From: Anaeramoeba flamelloides
Lineage: Eukaryota > Metamonada > Anaeramoebidae
Reading direction: 5' to 3'
DNA: 64,000 nucleotides
NCBI GenBank assembly: GCA_027625915.1
Contig: JANTQA010000011.1
Coordinates: forward strand, 1-64,000
Below, in pieces: positions 53,819 through 64,000 of the stretch; positions within the stretch are counted from its first letter, which is position 1, and every line of letters begins with the position of its first letter. The position numbers and the translations under genes are program-made. Below the pieces are notes generated by a model. It did not search any database. It saw only the letters and a program-made list of their open reading frames with translations, and was not told the DNA's origin.

Positions 53819-53858
53819 AAAAAAAAAAACTGACTTATTATTGCAACCAATTATTAAA

Positions 53859-55030
53859 TCATTTATTCAACATGATTAAAAATTCTTCAAAACCTTTACC
53901 CCACACACAGCCTAAACCCAATTTCTCTTGATACAGCAAATTGTGTTTTGAGACAAATGATCCAAACAAAAAAAATTTTATCAACAAAAGCCCATTAAAA
54001 AATTGTAAAGTGCCTTTGGCATGGATCATGTTGTTGCACAAACAATTCGAAAACACACAGTCCTCTTAATTAATGGCTGTGAGATTTAATCCAAGCAAAA
54101 ACAAAAAGTAAAATACTGGTATTTGAATTTCAAATGGGAAATTTTTTCACTTGCTTTTCATTTTCCTCTTTGTAACAAAGACTCCAATTTACAACACACT
54201 TCTAGGGAAACTCTGTTTGTAATTGAAAAATAAGGAAAATGAATTGAAAATATTTTCCCATTTAAAATTCAAATACCAATAAGTCAAAATCACAAAGCCC
54301 CCTTTTTTGTAATTAATACATTCGTTCAAGCACTCACGTGAATATTTATAAGACCTATAAATTGATTTTCTATTCTGAAATTTTAATTTGTGCAACAAAT
54401 GGTAAAAGGATTATTAGCTCATCATAAACTATAAAATTAATAAAACAAGATTAAAAATAAGTAATCCATTTTATTGTTTTGGGAATTAACAAACAAATTC
54501 ATTAAAATACTTCCATTTACGTGGATCTTCAATTTGTAAAATTGTTAAAATCCCAGTTTTTACAAGTTAAAAACAAAGATCGAAAAATACAATCAAGTTA
54601 CCATGGTTTCTGTGATTTCAGTGCTTGAGTGAATTTAATTTTTGTCTTGGTTTTTACAAAAAAATAACTTAATGAAGTAAGAGAAGTTGAAATTTTTGAT
54701 CTGTGTGATCGAAATTGAATTTTCTATTTCAAAAAACACAATTTCATAATAGGCAACCAATTTATATGTCTTATAATTGTTTTCTGGAGGGTTGGAACGG
54801 ATTAATTGTTTGTGGAGACAATGTAACAATTCAAAGCAACAGAAGAACAAAAATCATTGGCAATACTATCATTTAGATTTAAATTTGTTTATTGAGAGTG
54901 TTTTTATGTTAAAAAATTGTGATTATTTGTTTTTAATTTCATTTTCTCGTTGCTTAACAAGGTATTCAAGTTTACGTATATTAAAATGTTTTTTGTTCGG
55001 AATTTTTCATTTAAAAAATGACACGTAAAA
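53859..55030. other. Unexplained, less A/T-biased stretch
   Basis: Outside the inserted G4 element, short frames with non-random residues occur on both strands. On the plus strand, after an acceptor-like GATACAG near 53935: CFETNDPNKKNFINKS, PLAWIMLLHKQFENTQ. On the minus strand there is a 65-residue frame (53859-54056). At 54777 the plus strand reads FSGGLERINCLWRQCN or, in another frame, GWNGLIVCGDNVTIQSN. I cannot assemble a gene; this may be gene or transposon debris. Confidence 0.25.
54114..54281. mobile_element. Short inverted-repeat element G4
   Basis: TACTGGTATTTGAATTTCAA then ATGGGAAATTTTTTCACTTG at the left; ATTTTCCCATTTAAAATTCA then AATACCAATA at the right; 168 bp. The centre includes CAATTTACAACACACTTCTA. 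Closest to G2. Confidence 0.85.
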
Positions 55031-56716
55031 TGATTTTGTGATCCTTATTGTGGGGAATATTTTAAAGATACTGACTTTACTATTCAAATAGAATTGTACC
55101 AAAAGCTTCTAATTCTAATTGACAAATCAGATATGTGTTTCTTAAAAAATCATTGAAAATTTTTTTCTATTATTTTTAGTTTAACTATTGTTAAGTTTAA
55201 TAATATTTTTGCAGAGAATTACTTCACTTCTTTTTGTTAGAATTCATTTCCATAATATTTTGATTGAAAATAAAAAGAAGAATACTTAAAAAGTAAAAAG
55301 TTGGTAAAAATAAGCAAAAAGCAAGACTGTTTTCAAGACACTTTAAACAAACATGAATTTTTCAGGATTATTCAATTTTAAAAAAATAACGTAACTTTTT
55401 ATTAAAAACTTAAAAAGAATATTTTGTATTATTCATTTCATTTTTTTTTATAATTAGAGTTTGAATTCAATCTTTCTTTTTTGTTTTTCAGTAAATATTA
55501 TTACAGAAAAAAGATTGAAAGATTGAAATACATATAATAGGGATCTTGTTTTTGAGTTCAACCTTGGTAAGTACTGGATCTTGTTTGGATTTTAATGGTT
55601 TAATAAAATAGTGAACACTTAATTTAAACTCTATTAAATGCTTTTCCATCGGAACATTCAAAGCAAATATCAGCTTACAAATAAATATTTGCAATTTTGA
55701 CAAAGGGTAACTTTATTTTAATATCTTTTTTTATCTTTAAATTTACTGTAAATTTCCCGACCAGATTTTTTGACTTCTTTTCTTATTACAATTTATTAAT
55801 ATCCCAAATGAACATTTTTTGAAATCAATCATCTTTCTAAACCAGCTTGATTTTCAATTTCAAATATAACTTTCTTTTTTTTTAAAATGAAAATCTATCA
55901 ATATCTGGAAGAGATCTGGATCAAGTTTTTTTCATTTGAATTTATTTAATTTATTTTTGTTTTGGTTAGCAAAATTTACTAATTCTCTTTTAATATTTTT
56001 ATCTTTTATTTATTATTTTTATTTGTACCCGTTACAGTTTATTTTAGAATAGAGCTAGTATGTATGTTATTTTTTTGTATTTTTTTGGAAATTCTTCTTC
56101 CTTTTTGGTATTCTTTTTCAGAAATTTAAAAAAAACTCATTAATTGATTATTTTGACTTTTTTTTTACTAAAATTTTTGTTTTTTTTCTCTCATTACTTT
56201 TCTTTTTCTTTTAATAATAGAAATGTTAAATTATCTTTTTTTTTATAATTATAATTTCCCTATTGTATATTTTTATTAAATTTTTAAATTTTTTGAAATA
56301 AAATAGAAAAGTAAAACTCTTTTTTTTAAAAAAAAATAAAAATTACAAAAACAAAATAAATAAAAAATTAGGATGTTTTTATTCTGATTTTTTATTTTCT
56401 TTTTGTTTTGGACTAAGAAATATAGTCCCTCCTTCATTTCTAATATTTTGATTCAAGAATCTTCTGTAATGTATCTGATGTGGGCTGAGTGGATCATCTT
56501 CATTTGAGTAATTTTGAATCGTTTAATATTTTTTATCTTTGGAGATAAAAAATAGAGAGGAGAGAATGGTGGAAAAACGAACAATTCTCGTCTGTGATGT
56601 CCTTAATTCTAGTAATGGAACTCCAGGTATTTGGACTACAAGGATCCTGATCAAAATTTAGACCTGGGGGGGTCGCGCGTGTATACGGGAACATATGTAA
56701 AAAAAAAATCCTCACC
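55031..56716. other. Non-coding A/T-rich stretch
   Basis: No supported gene. A canonical GTAAGT donor-like site occurs near 55568, but no exon is evident around it. 56400-56716 is the 3' flank of the minus-strand B-box gene and is slightly less A/T-rich. Confidence 0.45.
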
Positions 56717-59700
56717 TCAAATTATTGTTATTTGGTTATTTTCTCCTTTTTGGCCCCGTAATAGGGCAAAAAAATTTACTTTTTCGGGTAAATTTTCCCA
56801 TCCTTCGAGATTTTTTTCATTGATTTTGAAAGATATTTTTTTTTGGTCCATATCAAGCAAAATTGTGAAAATATCGTCTTCTTTTAAATTTATTTTTTTT
56901 GGGTAGTTTTTTTGGGTCCATTTTCCGTTTTCCTTTTTGCGTTTTCGGCTTTCGAGTTTTTTTATTTCGAAATTCCAATATGTTTGGAAAAAATATGTTC
57001 CTTCCCGATTCCAATGGTTTTTGATAAAATTTTCCCTATTTTCGGTTTTGATTATTCCTAAATTGATTTGGTTCCATTGATTTTTGGGATTTGGGAATTG
57101 GTCTATTTTTATTTTGATTTCGTGTTTTCCGCTCGAATATATTTTTTTTCCACATATTTTTCCCCACCTATAATATTTACTATTAGGATTCCAAGCTGTT
57201 TTATTTTCATTTTTTAATTTTATTCGGTTTTTGTGGTTCATTTCCGGATCAAATTCATCTTCTCCAGAGTCATCAGAGATTATATTTCCAGAGCCATCAG
57301 AATCCCACGAATCATCAGAGATTATATTTCCAGAGCCATCAGAATCCCACGAATCATCAGAAATTATATTTCCAGAGCCATCACCGTCGGAAGTATCCTC
57401 TCCAGAGCATTCTTCTAAAATTTCTTCTTTTTTTTGCTCTTTTTCTTTTTTTCTTTTTTCTAGTTCTTTTTCTTTTTCTTCTAAAATTTCTTCTAATTTT
57501 TTGCTCTTTTTCGCTTTCTTTTTCTTTTTCTCCTTTCTTTCCGTTCTCTTTTTCTTTTTCTTTTTCTTTTTCTCTTTCTCTTTCTTTTTCTGCTCTTCCG
57601 TTTTCTCTTTCTTTCCATTCTTTTCACTTTTTCTTTCCGTTTTTATTATTTCTTTGCCTCCCTGTATTAATTTGATATGATTTTTATCTTTTTTAAATTT
57701 TTTGATTGTGTTTATTTTTATTTTATTTTTCTTTATCTTTTTCTGTTTTTTTTGTTTGTCTTTCAAAATTGTCTCAATTTTGGTATTAATTATTATTTCA
57801 ATTTTTTTAAATAAATTTAGATGATTTATTTTCGAATCTTGGATTTTTTGTATCAATAAATCTGAATCATTTTCAATTTTTTTACAAATATTATTAATTT
57901 TTTCTTTTATTTTTTTTTGATTTTCAAGTGATTTTTGTATTGTTTTTTCGTTTTGATTTTCTTCATTTTGGATTTTATTTAAAATGATTTTTATCTTTTC
58001 ATAAATTTCATTTGAGTAATCCTTTAAGCCGAATATTTCATGATTATTTATCTTACAAATTGAATAACATTCAGGACAAATTAATTTATTTTCATCTATG
58101 CAATATAAGGATAATTCTTTATTGTGTTTTCTACATATATTAAAATTAGCTTCTTTATTAAGCACACAGATATATATATATATATTTATATATAATATTT
58201 TAATAAATATAATAAATAATAATAAATATTTAAATAAGTTTTTGGGATATAATTTTTTTTTTTTTTCATAAAATTCTATGTTTATTTTATAATTTCCAAT
58301 TTTTGTTAAAAAATATCACTTATTGTTTATATTAAATCTTTTTAAGAAGATTAAAATATCAAAGATTTTTTGTTTTGATTGTTACTCGAAAAATAGAAAA
58401 AAAATATATTTTCTCATAAAAAATTCACAAATAAAAAATAAAATAAAAATTGTTTTTTTTTTTAAATAATTTAACTCTCCACAAACAAATAGATTTTACC
58501 TACTTTCATTGTAACATTTTGTTGAATTTTGTTAAGTAATTCAGAAATTATTTGTGAATATTTTATGAAATTGATTATTAAAAATAAAATTTTCTATTGT
58601 TTCAAACCACACAAGATTAACCAATCACATTGGTCGAGAAAATTTGGCTCCAAAAATTCACAAAATAATTAATTATTTAGTGAATTTTTGTAAAAAAATG
58701 TTCCAATTTTTTTGTGGTTTGTTGTTTAAATATAGTTCTCAAAATAAAAAGATATTAGAGATTTCGAAATAAAAATAAAGATTTATTTTCAATGTATATA
58801 TTCTAAACTGGAATAATAAAAATCTTTATTTTTATTTTTAGACTTTTTACCTTTATCCAAATTTCCCTTCTTAAGTTGTTTGGGTTCCTTTGGTTCCTTT
58901 GGTTCCTTTGGTTCCTTTGGTTTTTTTTCTGTGTTTGTGGAAGGTAAAAGAAATAAAAAATTATTATAATAATTGATAGGCTTGATCATGATTAGATCTT
59001 GTACATAGGAACTTAATCGGATTAGATCTTGAACAAATTGAAATATACTGAAGCGACTGAAGAGAATAGGAAGGCAACTGAATAAATTTGAAACCAATCA
59101 AAGTGTACCAAATCAAACTTTCCCTACAATCAGCCGAGTTGTTAGTTGGACTGGGTTTTTGCTGTGGGGTCGGTACCTTGCACTGTGATTGTGTGAAAAC
59201 AAGATTTGGGAGACTTGCAATAAAAAAAAATAAAAATAAAAAAAAAAGTCAAAAAAACAAAATTTGGAAAATTCAATTCTTATTCTTAAAAACTCAGCAC
59301 TTTATAGAAGTAAATTATCGATAAAGTTCTAAATTAAAACTTTATATAATAACCTATTTCACATGATCTAACTTTGGTCAGATATTTCGATCTCTATATT
59401 AAAACACACTATTGTAAAGATCCAGAAATTTTGTAAATTAAAGGAAAACAACAAACAACCCATTTAATAACACGACCCAAAATTAGACTTTTCAAATTCA
59501 GTTTTTACCTTATTTTTATTTTTTTATTATTCCATTTTATTATTTACCTTTCAATCTCTTTTTCTTGTCTTTGTTCAAAAATTAAATTATTTTCAATTCA
59601 TTTTTTTAAAGAAAAGCTATCCTTTGAGCTAGAATCTTGCCTACATTATAACCAGGCTAAAAAACTCCAAAAATAATAGTTTGAAGTTCCTGAAAGTGCG

Positions 59701-62046
59701 GTAGAGTGCCGTAGAGTGCCATCAAGTGCCTAGGTTTTCCAGAATTCAAAAGAATAAAGTAAAATCAAAGATTTCACTCAATTCTTTTAAATTCTGGAAA
59801 AACCTAACGGAGGTTTTTTTTAAAATTTTAGAAATAAATTGAAAATTCAATAAATTTTCTATTTTCGTTTTATTTCTTGAAATTTTAAAAAAAAACCTAA
59901 CGACGCTTTTCCAGAACTCAAAAGAATTGAGAAAAATCATAGATTTTACTCTATTCTTTTGAATTTAAAAAAAACTAAAGGAGGTTTTTTTGAGATTTTT
60001 GTTTATCTATAAAATCTATTGATTTTCGTTCGGTTTTTTGAGTTTTCGTTTATCTGGAAAATCAATAGATTTTCGTTAGGTTTTTTTGAGTTTTCTATTT
60101 ATTTGGAAAAAGAATAGATTTTCTGTTTATTTCAAACCTCAAAAAAAAAACTAGAACACTTCACAAATAAAATAGAAAACCTCAAAAAAACCTAGAAAAC
60201 TTCACAAATAAAACAGAAAACTCTGGAAAACCTAACGGTAAATAGGATGTAATTTTGTTGAATCAACTATCTCAATAATAATAAAAAATTATACATCTTT
60301 ATTTTTATGAATCTTATCAATTTTTGAAAATCATTTCTTGAGATCGGAGTGAAAATGGAAATTAAAATATTTGCAAATTACAGCCGTTCCATTCGACTTG
60401 TGAATGATAACCCATTTATTGCAAAAAAATTTCTCAATTTAGAAATGAATTATGATTTAGATTAAGTTTGAGTCAAAGTATTCTTTTTAAAGAACCACTT
60501 TTTGTGATCAAAATCTCTGAATTATTAAGAGGGTATATGCTTGGTATTGTTTGCAAGTCTCATAAAAATTTTCAATATTAAAGATCAGTTTTTTTAAAAA
60601 ATTGAAATTGAAAATCTTTTGGATTGTTCAAAATTTATGATCTTAAAAAATGGTAGTGAAGCTTACCAAAAATTTGTAGAGTTTTATAAAAAAATATCTG
60701 AAAACAAATTTATAAATGAATAGACTCAAGAAAAAACCTTTCTAGTTGGCGTTTTCTCATTTATTTAGAGAGATTAAATATATTGTTAATTTTGGTTTCA
60801 AAAATCTTTGGAAAGTAGCTTTATTCATTTTTCAATTGAGATACCAAATAATTCCTTTTACTTTCATTGTTATCAATTTAAAATTGTAAAATATTTTTCT
60901 TTTGAGACTTTTGTATTTATTTTTATAAAAAGCAAAGGCTCTTGAAGTTAAAATTAAATGGAATAAATTTCAAGAGATTTCAAATGTCAAAAACCTAACA
61001 AAAAAGATTAAAAAAAAAGTAGGAAAATTTGGAGGACTTTTTTTGAACAATTTTTCACTCCTTGATTGATCTCCTCTCAAAAAGAAAGTGGTGAGTAAAA
61101 ATTTCTCTTCAATACCCATCATTGGTATGATGCCTTTAAAAGTCTATTCATTTATTCAAAAGGTATTTTACAAAAAGGGTTTTATCTATTTTCAATTTTT
61201 TCGTTTTTCAATTTCTTCAATTTCCTTTTCTCTTTTCTATTTTCTCTCTTTTCTTTTTCTTTTCTATTTTCAATTTTTTTCAGATTCAATTGTCCTTTTT
61301 CTCGTTTGGAGAATCGAAAAATAGAAAATAAAAAATTTTAGATCTTGAAAAGATCCTGAACCCAAAGTAACCTTTACCTTGAAGATTAGAAAAAGTATTG
61401 AATACAAAACAATTTTTTTTAATCAGAGAAAGGAATTTTTTGTTTCAAAATCAAACAAAAAAGAAGAACAAAACAAAAAAAAATAAAAAATTCTAGGGAA
61501 TTTCAAAAGCAAAAAAGGGTGTTGTTCTTTTTGAAAGAAGACGAAAATTAAAAACAAGAAGGTTTGAATAAAAAGTGTGATCAAAAAATAAAAAAAAAAA
61601 ACTCCAGTTGCTTTTGAAGGAATTGAAAAAAACAAAGAAAAAACGACGAAAAAATAACAAAAAAATAAAAAAAAATAACAAAAAAATAAAAAAAAATAAA
61701 AAAATTAAAAAAATTTACTTTTGACTAATTCATTGTAAGGAGCGTTGTACAGATGCTTCTTGTGTTTTTTTAAAGCAGAAATATTGTGTATTTGTTCTTC
61801 GCATTTTGCACAATAATAAACTTCACATTTGGGGCAATAGAATTGAGATTGTTTTTTATGGCAATTTTCACATTTGGGAATTCGTTTTTCAACAGGTTGT
61901 GTAATTTGAGAAAGCTTGGTGATTTTTTCTTCTTTTTTAGATTGTTTCTTCTTGTTCTTGTTTTTGTTTTTGTTTTTGTTTTTCTTATAAGCTTTTTGTT
62001 TATGTTTGCTTCTTTTCTTTTTTTGATGGTTTTTGGAATTGTTCAT
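56717..62046 (-). CDS. TRIM-like protein: two B-boxes, coiled coil, SPRY
   Basis: Exons 62046-61719 and 58152-56717 give 587 residues. Exon 1 starts at ATG 62046 with a Lys-rich tail, then B-box 1: Cys59, Cys62, Cys71, Cys74, Cys79, Cys82, His87, His95. Donor A|GTAAAT and acceptor AATAAAG share phase 1, giving LVK-K-ANFNICRKH and placing B-box 2 straight after B-box 1 (Cys116, His119, Cys127, Cys135, Cys138, His147), as in TRIM proteins. One of the usual closing His of B-box 2 seems replaced by Asn. Then come a coiled-coil region (~150-260), Lys/Glu-rich repeats, three 14-15-residue acidic repeats (DGSGNIISDDSWDS) and a C-terminal SPRY-type domain (from about residue 425: NPNSKYYRWGK, SSGKHEIKIKI, ILLDMDQKKISFKIN). 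No RING precedes B-box 1, so ubiquitin-ligase activity is not indicated; partner binding through SPRY is the likely role. The join is inferred from phase and domain order. Confidence 0.8.
57262..57385 (-). repeat. Coding minisatellite, 42-bp unit, three copies
   Basis: On the plus strand each unit reads AGATTATATTTCCAGAGCCA then TCAGAATCCCACGAATCATC, and the third is truncated and varied (ACCGTCGG). It encodes the repeated acidic/Ser segment of the B-box protein. Near-identity of the units implies recent expansion. Confidence 0.85.
58880..58922 (+). repeat. GGTTCCTTT tandem repeat
   Basis: Four to five copies of the 9-mer GGTTCCTTT, encoding Lys-Glu-Pro repeats on the minus strand. Isolated within the B-box gene intron. 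Confidence 0.85.
59690..60240. repeat. Palindrome cluster C3, inside the B-box gene intron
   Basis: Successive hairpins. CCAGAATTCAAAAGAATAAA then GTAAAATC pairs with GATTTCACTCAATTCTTTTA then AATTCTGG (59739-59799). Next GGTTTTTTTTAAAATTTTAG (59812 on) pairs with TTGAAATTTTAAAAAAAAAC (to about 59898). Then come a shorter GAATTGAG/CTATTC unit and several GTTAGGTTTTTTTGAGTTTT arms to 60240. An AGTGCCGTAGAGTGCC-type triplet (59696-59731) lies at its left edge. Same arms as C1 and C2. Confidence 0.8.
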
Positions 62047-62167
62047 TTAATAAGGTGTTTATTTTTTCTCTTTGTTTAATTTATTTAAAATTAGAAAATA
62101 ATAAAATTAAAAAAATGAATTCTATTATCTTGGTAGTTTGGATGAAACTGTTAAAAGGATCAAAAGT

Positions 62168-63744
62168 TAACCGAGTAGTACTCTACGACAACAAGCCAAA
62201 CTTTTAAAATATGTTCTTGGTGATCTTTTCAACTTTCAAATTTTGTCAATTTCAACTGTCTTAAAAAATTCTGATCGACGAAAGAAAATAAAATTAAAAA
62301 TTTCTTCAGTGTGAAAATGATTTTTTCGTTTGTTATTAAAAAGAAAACAATTTAAATTCATTTTATTTCTCACATCATAAAAAGCATATAACTTGTTTAT
62401 TATCATGTCCAGCATTATTTCAATATACCAAGTCTTTGTTGCCCGAAATATTAATGTATAGGATTTTTTTCAATTTTTCAGATAATTCTTAGTTAACAAA
62501 AAAATTGATTAATTCAACTGATTAAAAAATAATTGGATTTATTTAAGTAAGATAGTTATAACAATTAAAGTTTTAAAGTCAGTTATAAATATTATTCAGA
62601 AATGTGTTATTATTTTAAGATCAAATACTATTTTTCAACATTAAAATTTTCTTCAAGATATTTGGGAATTTTGTAATTTTATCCTCCAAAATTCAAACTC
62701 TTTTTTTTTTGAAAAAAATGATGTAAATTATCTATTGATTTTTTGAATAACTGTTGAGAGAAAAATGTTGGACACAGAAAAATGGTCGGACAGCAATTTT
62801 AATTGGGAACATTACTGAAAATGATTTTTAATTTCAATCGTTTGTGAAATAACTAAAGAAAATAACAATAATATACTTATTAGAACAACAGTTAATGTAA
62901 TTCTACTTTTTCAAAACCTTATCTCTTATAATCCAAATCAAGTTTAAAAATTACCAATTTCAGAATTAATGTTAAACTTTACTAAAACTTGGATTTTTGT
63001 TAAAATTGCATGATCTACTTTAGTTATCAACCATTCAAATGAGTATTCTACACCCATCACAGATTAATGAACTTGTAACACGTTTAAACCTGGATTTATA
63101 TAAAAGTCACCGAGTTATCAAGAGGATTTGATTTTCAATTTTAGTAATTTTCCCAATTAAAAATCCTTTCCAACCATTTTTCTATGTTCAACATTTTTCT
63201 CTCAACAGTAAAGCTATAGAATTTTTTCAAATTTTTTTTCAAAATACTATTACAATTCTGTTACATTTTTTGAAAACCAGAAAACAACTTTTTCAAAACT
63301 TTAAAGAAAAAATTTTTTTTTACATAATAGATCTCAATTTAATTGAGAAACTTTGTCCAAGGTTCTATCAAATTTTCATTTATTAAAACATCGATCTACA
63401 ATTAGAATATATTCGCCGAGATTTGAATTGAAATATTAATAATGGGAAATAATAACAAAATAAAAAATTTTTGTTTCAAAATCAAGATTTTCCAACATAA
63501 AAAGAAAAACATGTTATCACCATTTTCAAGAATTAAGTTAACTGCTAATAAAAATAATATTTTACTTTTTTTCGTTTTATATTATAGACATGTGAATTTT
63601 GGATTTCAAAAAATAAACAAAAATTAATAAAATGTTTAAAATGAGTTTAACATGTCTATTACATAAGCCAAAACACAAATTACAAAAAACATTTTTTCAA
63701 GATCGTCAAAAGATTTCATTTTATTTTTCAAAAATACTACACCC
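62168..63744. mobile_element. Element I2, inverted copy of I1, split by H2
   Basis: Reading in reverse, it aligns with I1 from end to end. Without H2 it is about 1,115 bp, against 1,124 bp for I1. One end reads TTAACCGAGTAGTACTCTAC, the other ACTACACCCT, worn forms of I1's GGGAGTAGT and ACTAGTCCC. Confidence 0.8.
62749..63210. mobile_element. Inverted-repeat element H2, inserted in I2
   Basis: Left arm ACTGTTGAGAGAAAAATGTT, then GGACACAGAAAAATGG, TCGGACAGCAATTTTAATTG and GGAACATTACTGAAAAT. The right arm in reverse is the same with about ten changes over 75 bp. It resembles H1 in TTGGACA...GGACA...TTTTAATTG. Total about 461 bp. Confidence 0.8.
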
Positions 63745-63774
63745 TCCGTCCAAATTTTTAATTGGGAAACCTAA
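63741..63774 (+). repeat. Possible terminus of another element
   Basis: TACACCCTCCGTCCAAATTT then TTAATTGGGAAAC resembles the CTCCCTCCGTCC-type ends of Stowaway/mariner-derived miniature elements and shares TTTTTAATTGGGAA with H2. If real, the element would run rightwards beyond the window. Confidence 0.35.
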
Positions 63775-64000
63775 TTCTTAAAATTCAATGTTAGATCAAA
63801 TAATAAAAGAAAAAAATAAACAATTATAGAACAATTGGTGGAACTAAACGCAATCATAGTTTTTGTTACATTATCTTTTAGAATTTGTTTTTTCTTGGGC
63901 TAATCTATTATTAGAAATATTTTGAACAATCAATTAAATTTTAATTCAAAAATTTTTCCAAATACTGTTTAATATAAAATAAAAAGATTTAAATTTTAAT

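Larger units (their letters stand above)
58153..61718 (-). other. 3.6-kb intron of the B-box gene
   Basis: Separates B-box 1 from B-box 2. It contains palindrome cluster C3 (59690-60240). Near 58850-58930, on the minus strand, a short frame carries a repeated Lys-Glu-Pro motif (PKEPKEPKEPKEPK) after an acceptor-like ACACAG; it could be an alternative exon or an unrelated minisatellite. No gene is supported in 60240-61700. Confidence 0.7.
62047..64000. other. Upstream flank of the B-box gene, mostly element I2
   Basis: 62047-62167 is the immediate 5' flank of the minus-strand B-box gene, A/T-rich and without an evident motif. 62168-63744 is element I2 with nested H2. 63745-64000 starts with a terminus-like CCCTCCGTCC and otherwise shows nothing. 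Confidence 0.6.

Noticed and set aside
58550-58750. AAACCACA...TGTGGTTT inverted repeat in the B-box gene intron
   Set aside because: The arms are short and imperfect, and no second copy was seen; too weak to call an element.
63442-63627. 61-residue plus-strand frame
   Set aside because: Part of element I2; the corresponding I1 segment does not keep the frame.

Overview
The window is an extremely A/T-rich, protein-coding eukaryotic nuclear segment. It carries Asn/Gln/Lys runs, GT-AG introns and prenylated-Rab, BEACH, NAK-kinase, CLASP-like and B-box/SPRY genes. This suits a free-living amoeboid protist. The mix of B-box/SPRY (TRIM-like) genes, neurobeachin-type BEACH proteins and strong A/T bias recalls Anaeramoeba. 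Dictyostelids share the A/T bias and Asn runs, but multi-kilobase introns argue against them. The assignment is inference; no rRNA or other marker is present.

Layout: 1-5.1 kb is repeat-rich, with one unresolved multi-exon coding region (+, 2.3-3.5 kb). 5.9-7.9 kb holds two abutting inverted-repeat elements and a cluster of palindromes. 8.4-27.5 kb is a giant neurobeachin/LRBA-like BEACH gene (+) with two introns of 3.5 and, if the first exon is right, 4.9 kb. 30.4-33.1 kb is an AAK1/GAK-type (NAK) kinase (-). 38.1-42.0 kb is a Rab5-like GTPase (+) whose last intron is 3.0 kb. 45.9-47.6 kb is a CLASP-like TOG protein (+) with a frame-disrupted 5' end. 56.7-62.0 kb is a two-B-box/SPRY gene (-) split by a 3.6 kb intron. 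The rest is A/T-rich DNA loaded with short non-autonomous inverted-repeat elements.

Functionally, the BEACH protein, the NAK kinase (three DPF motifs, clathrin/AP-2 type) and the Rab5-like GTPase all belong to endocytic membrane traffic. Nothing shows co-regulation, and neighbouring genes lie kilobases apart on both strands.

The main unexpected content is the transposon landscape. There are at least ten families of short inverted-repeat elements, over twenty copies, and no transposase gene. One superfamily is flanked by TTAA, another has TAAACT-type ends at TA sites. Four clear nested insertions give a relative time order. Three clusters of tandem palindromes carrying CGTTAGGTTTTTT-type arms lie in long introns or possible intron sequence. 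The long introns appear to be built largely by these insertions. All coordinates and homologies were read by eye; element ends are good to a few bases at best.
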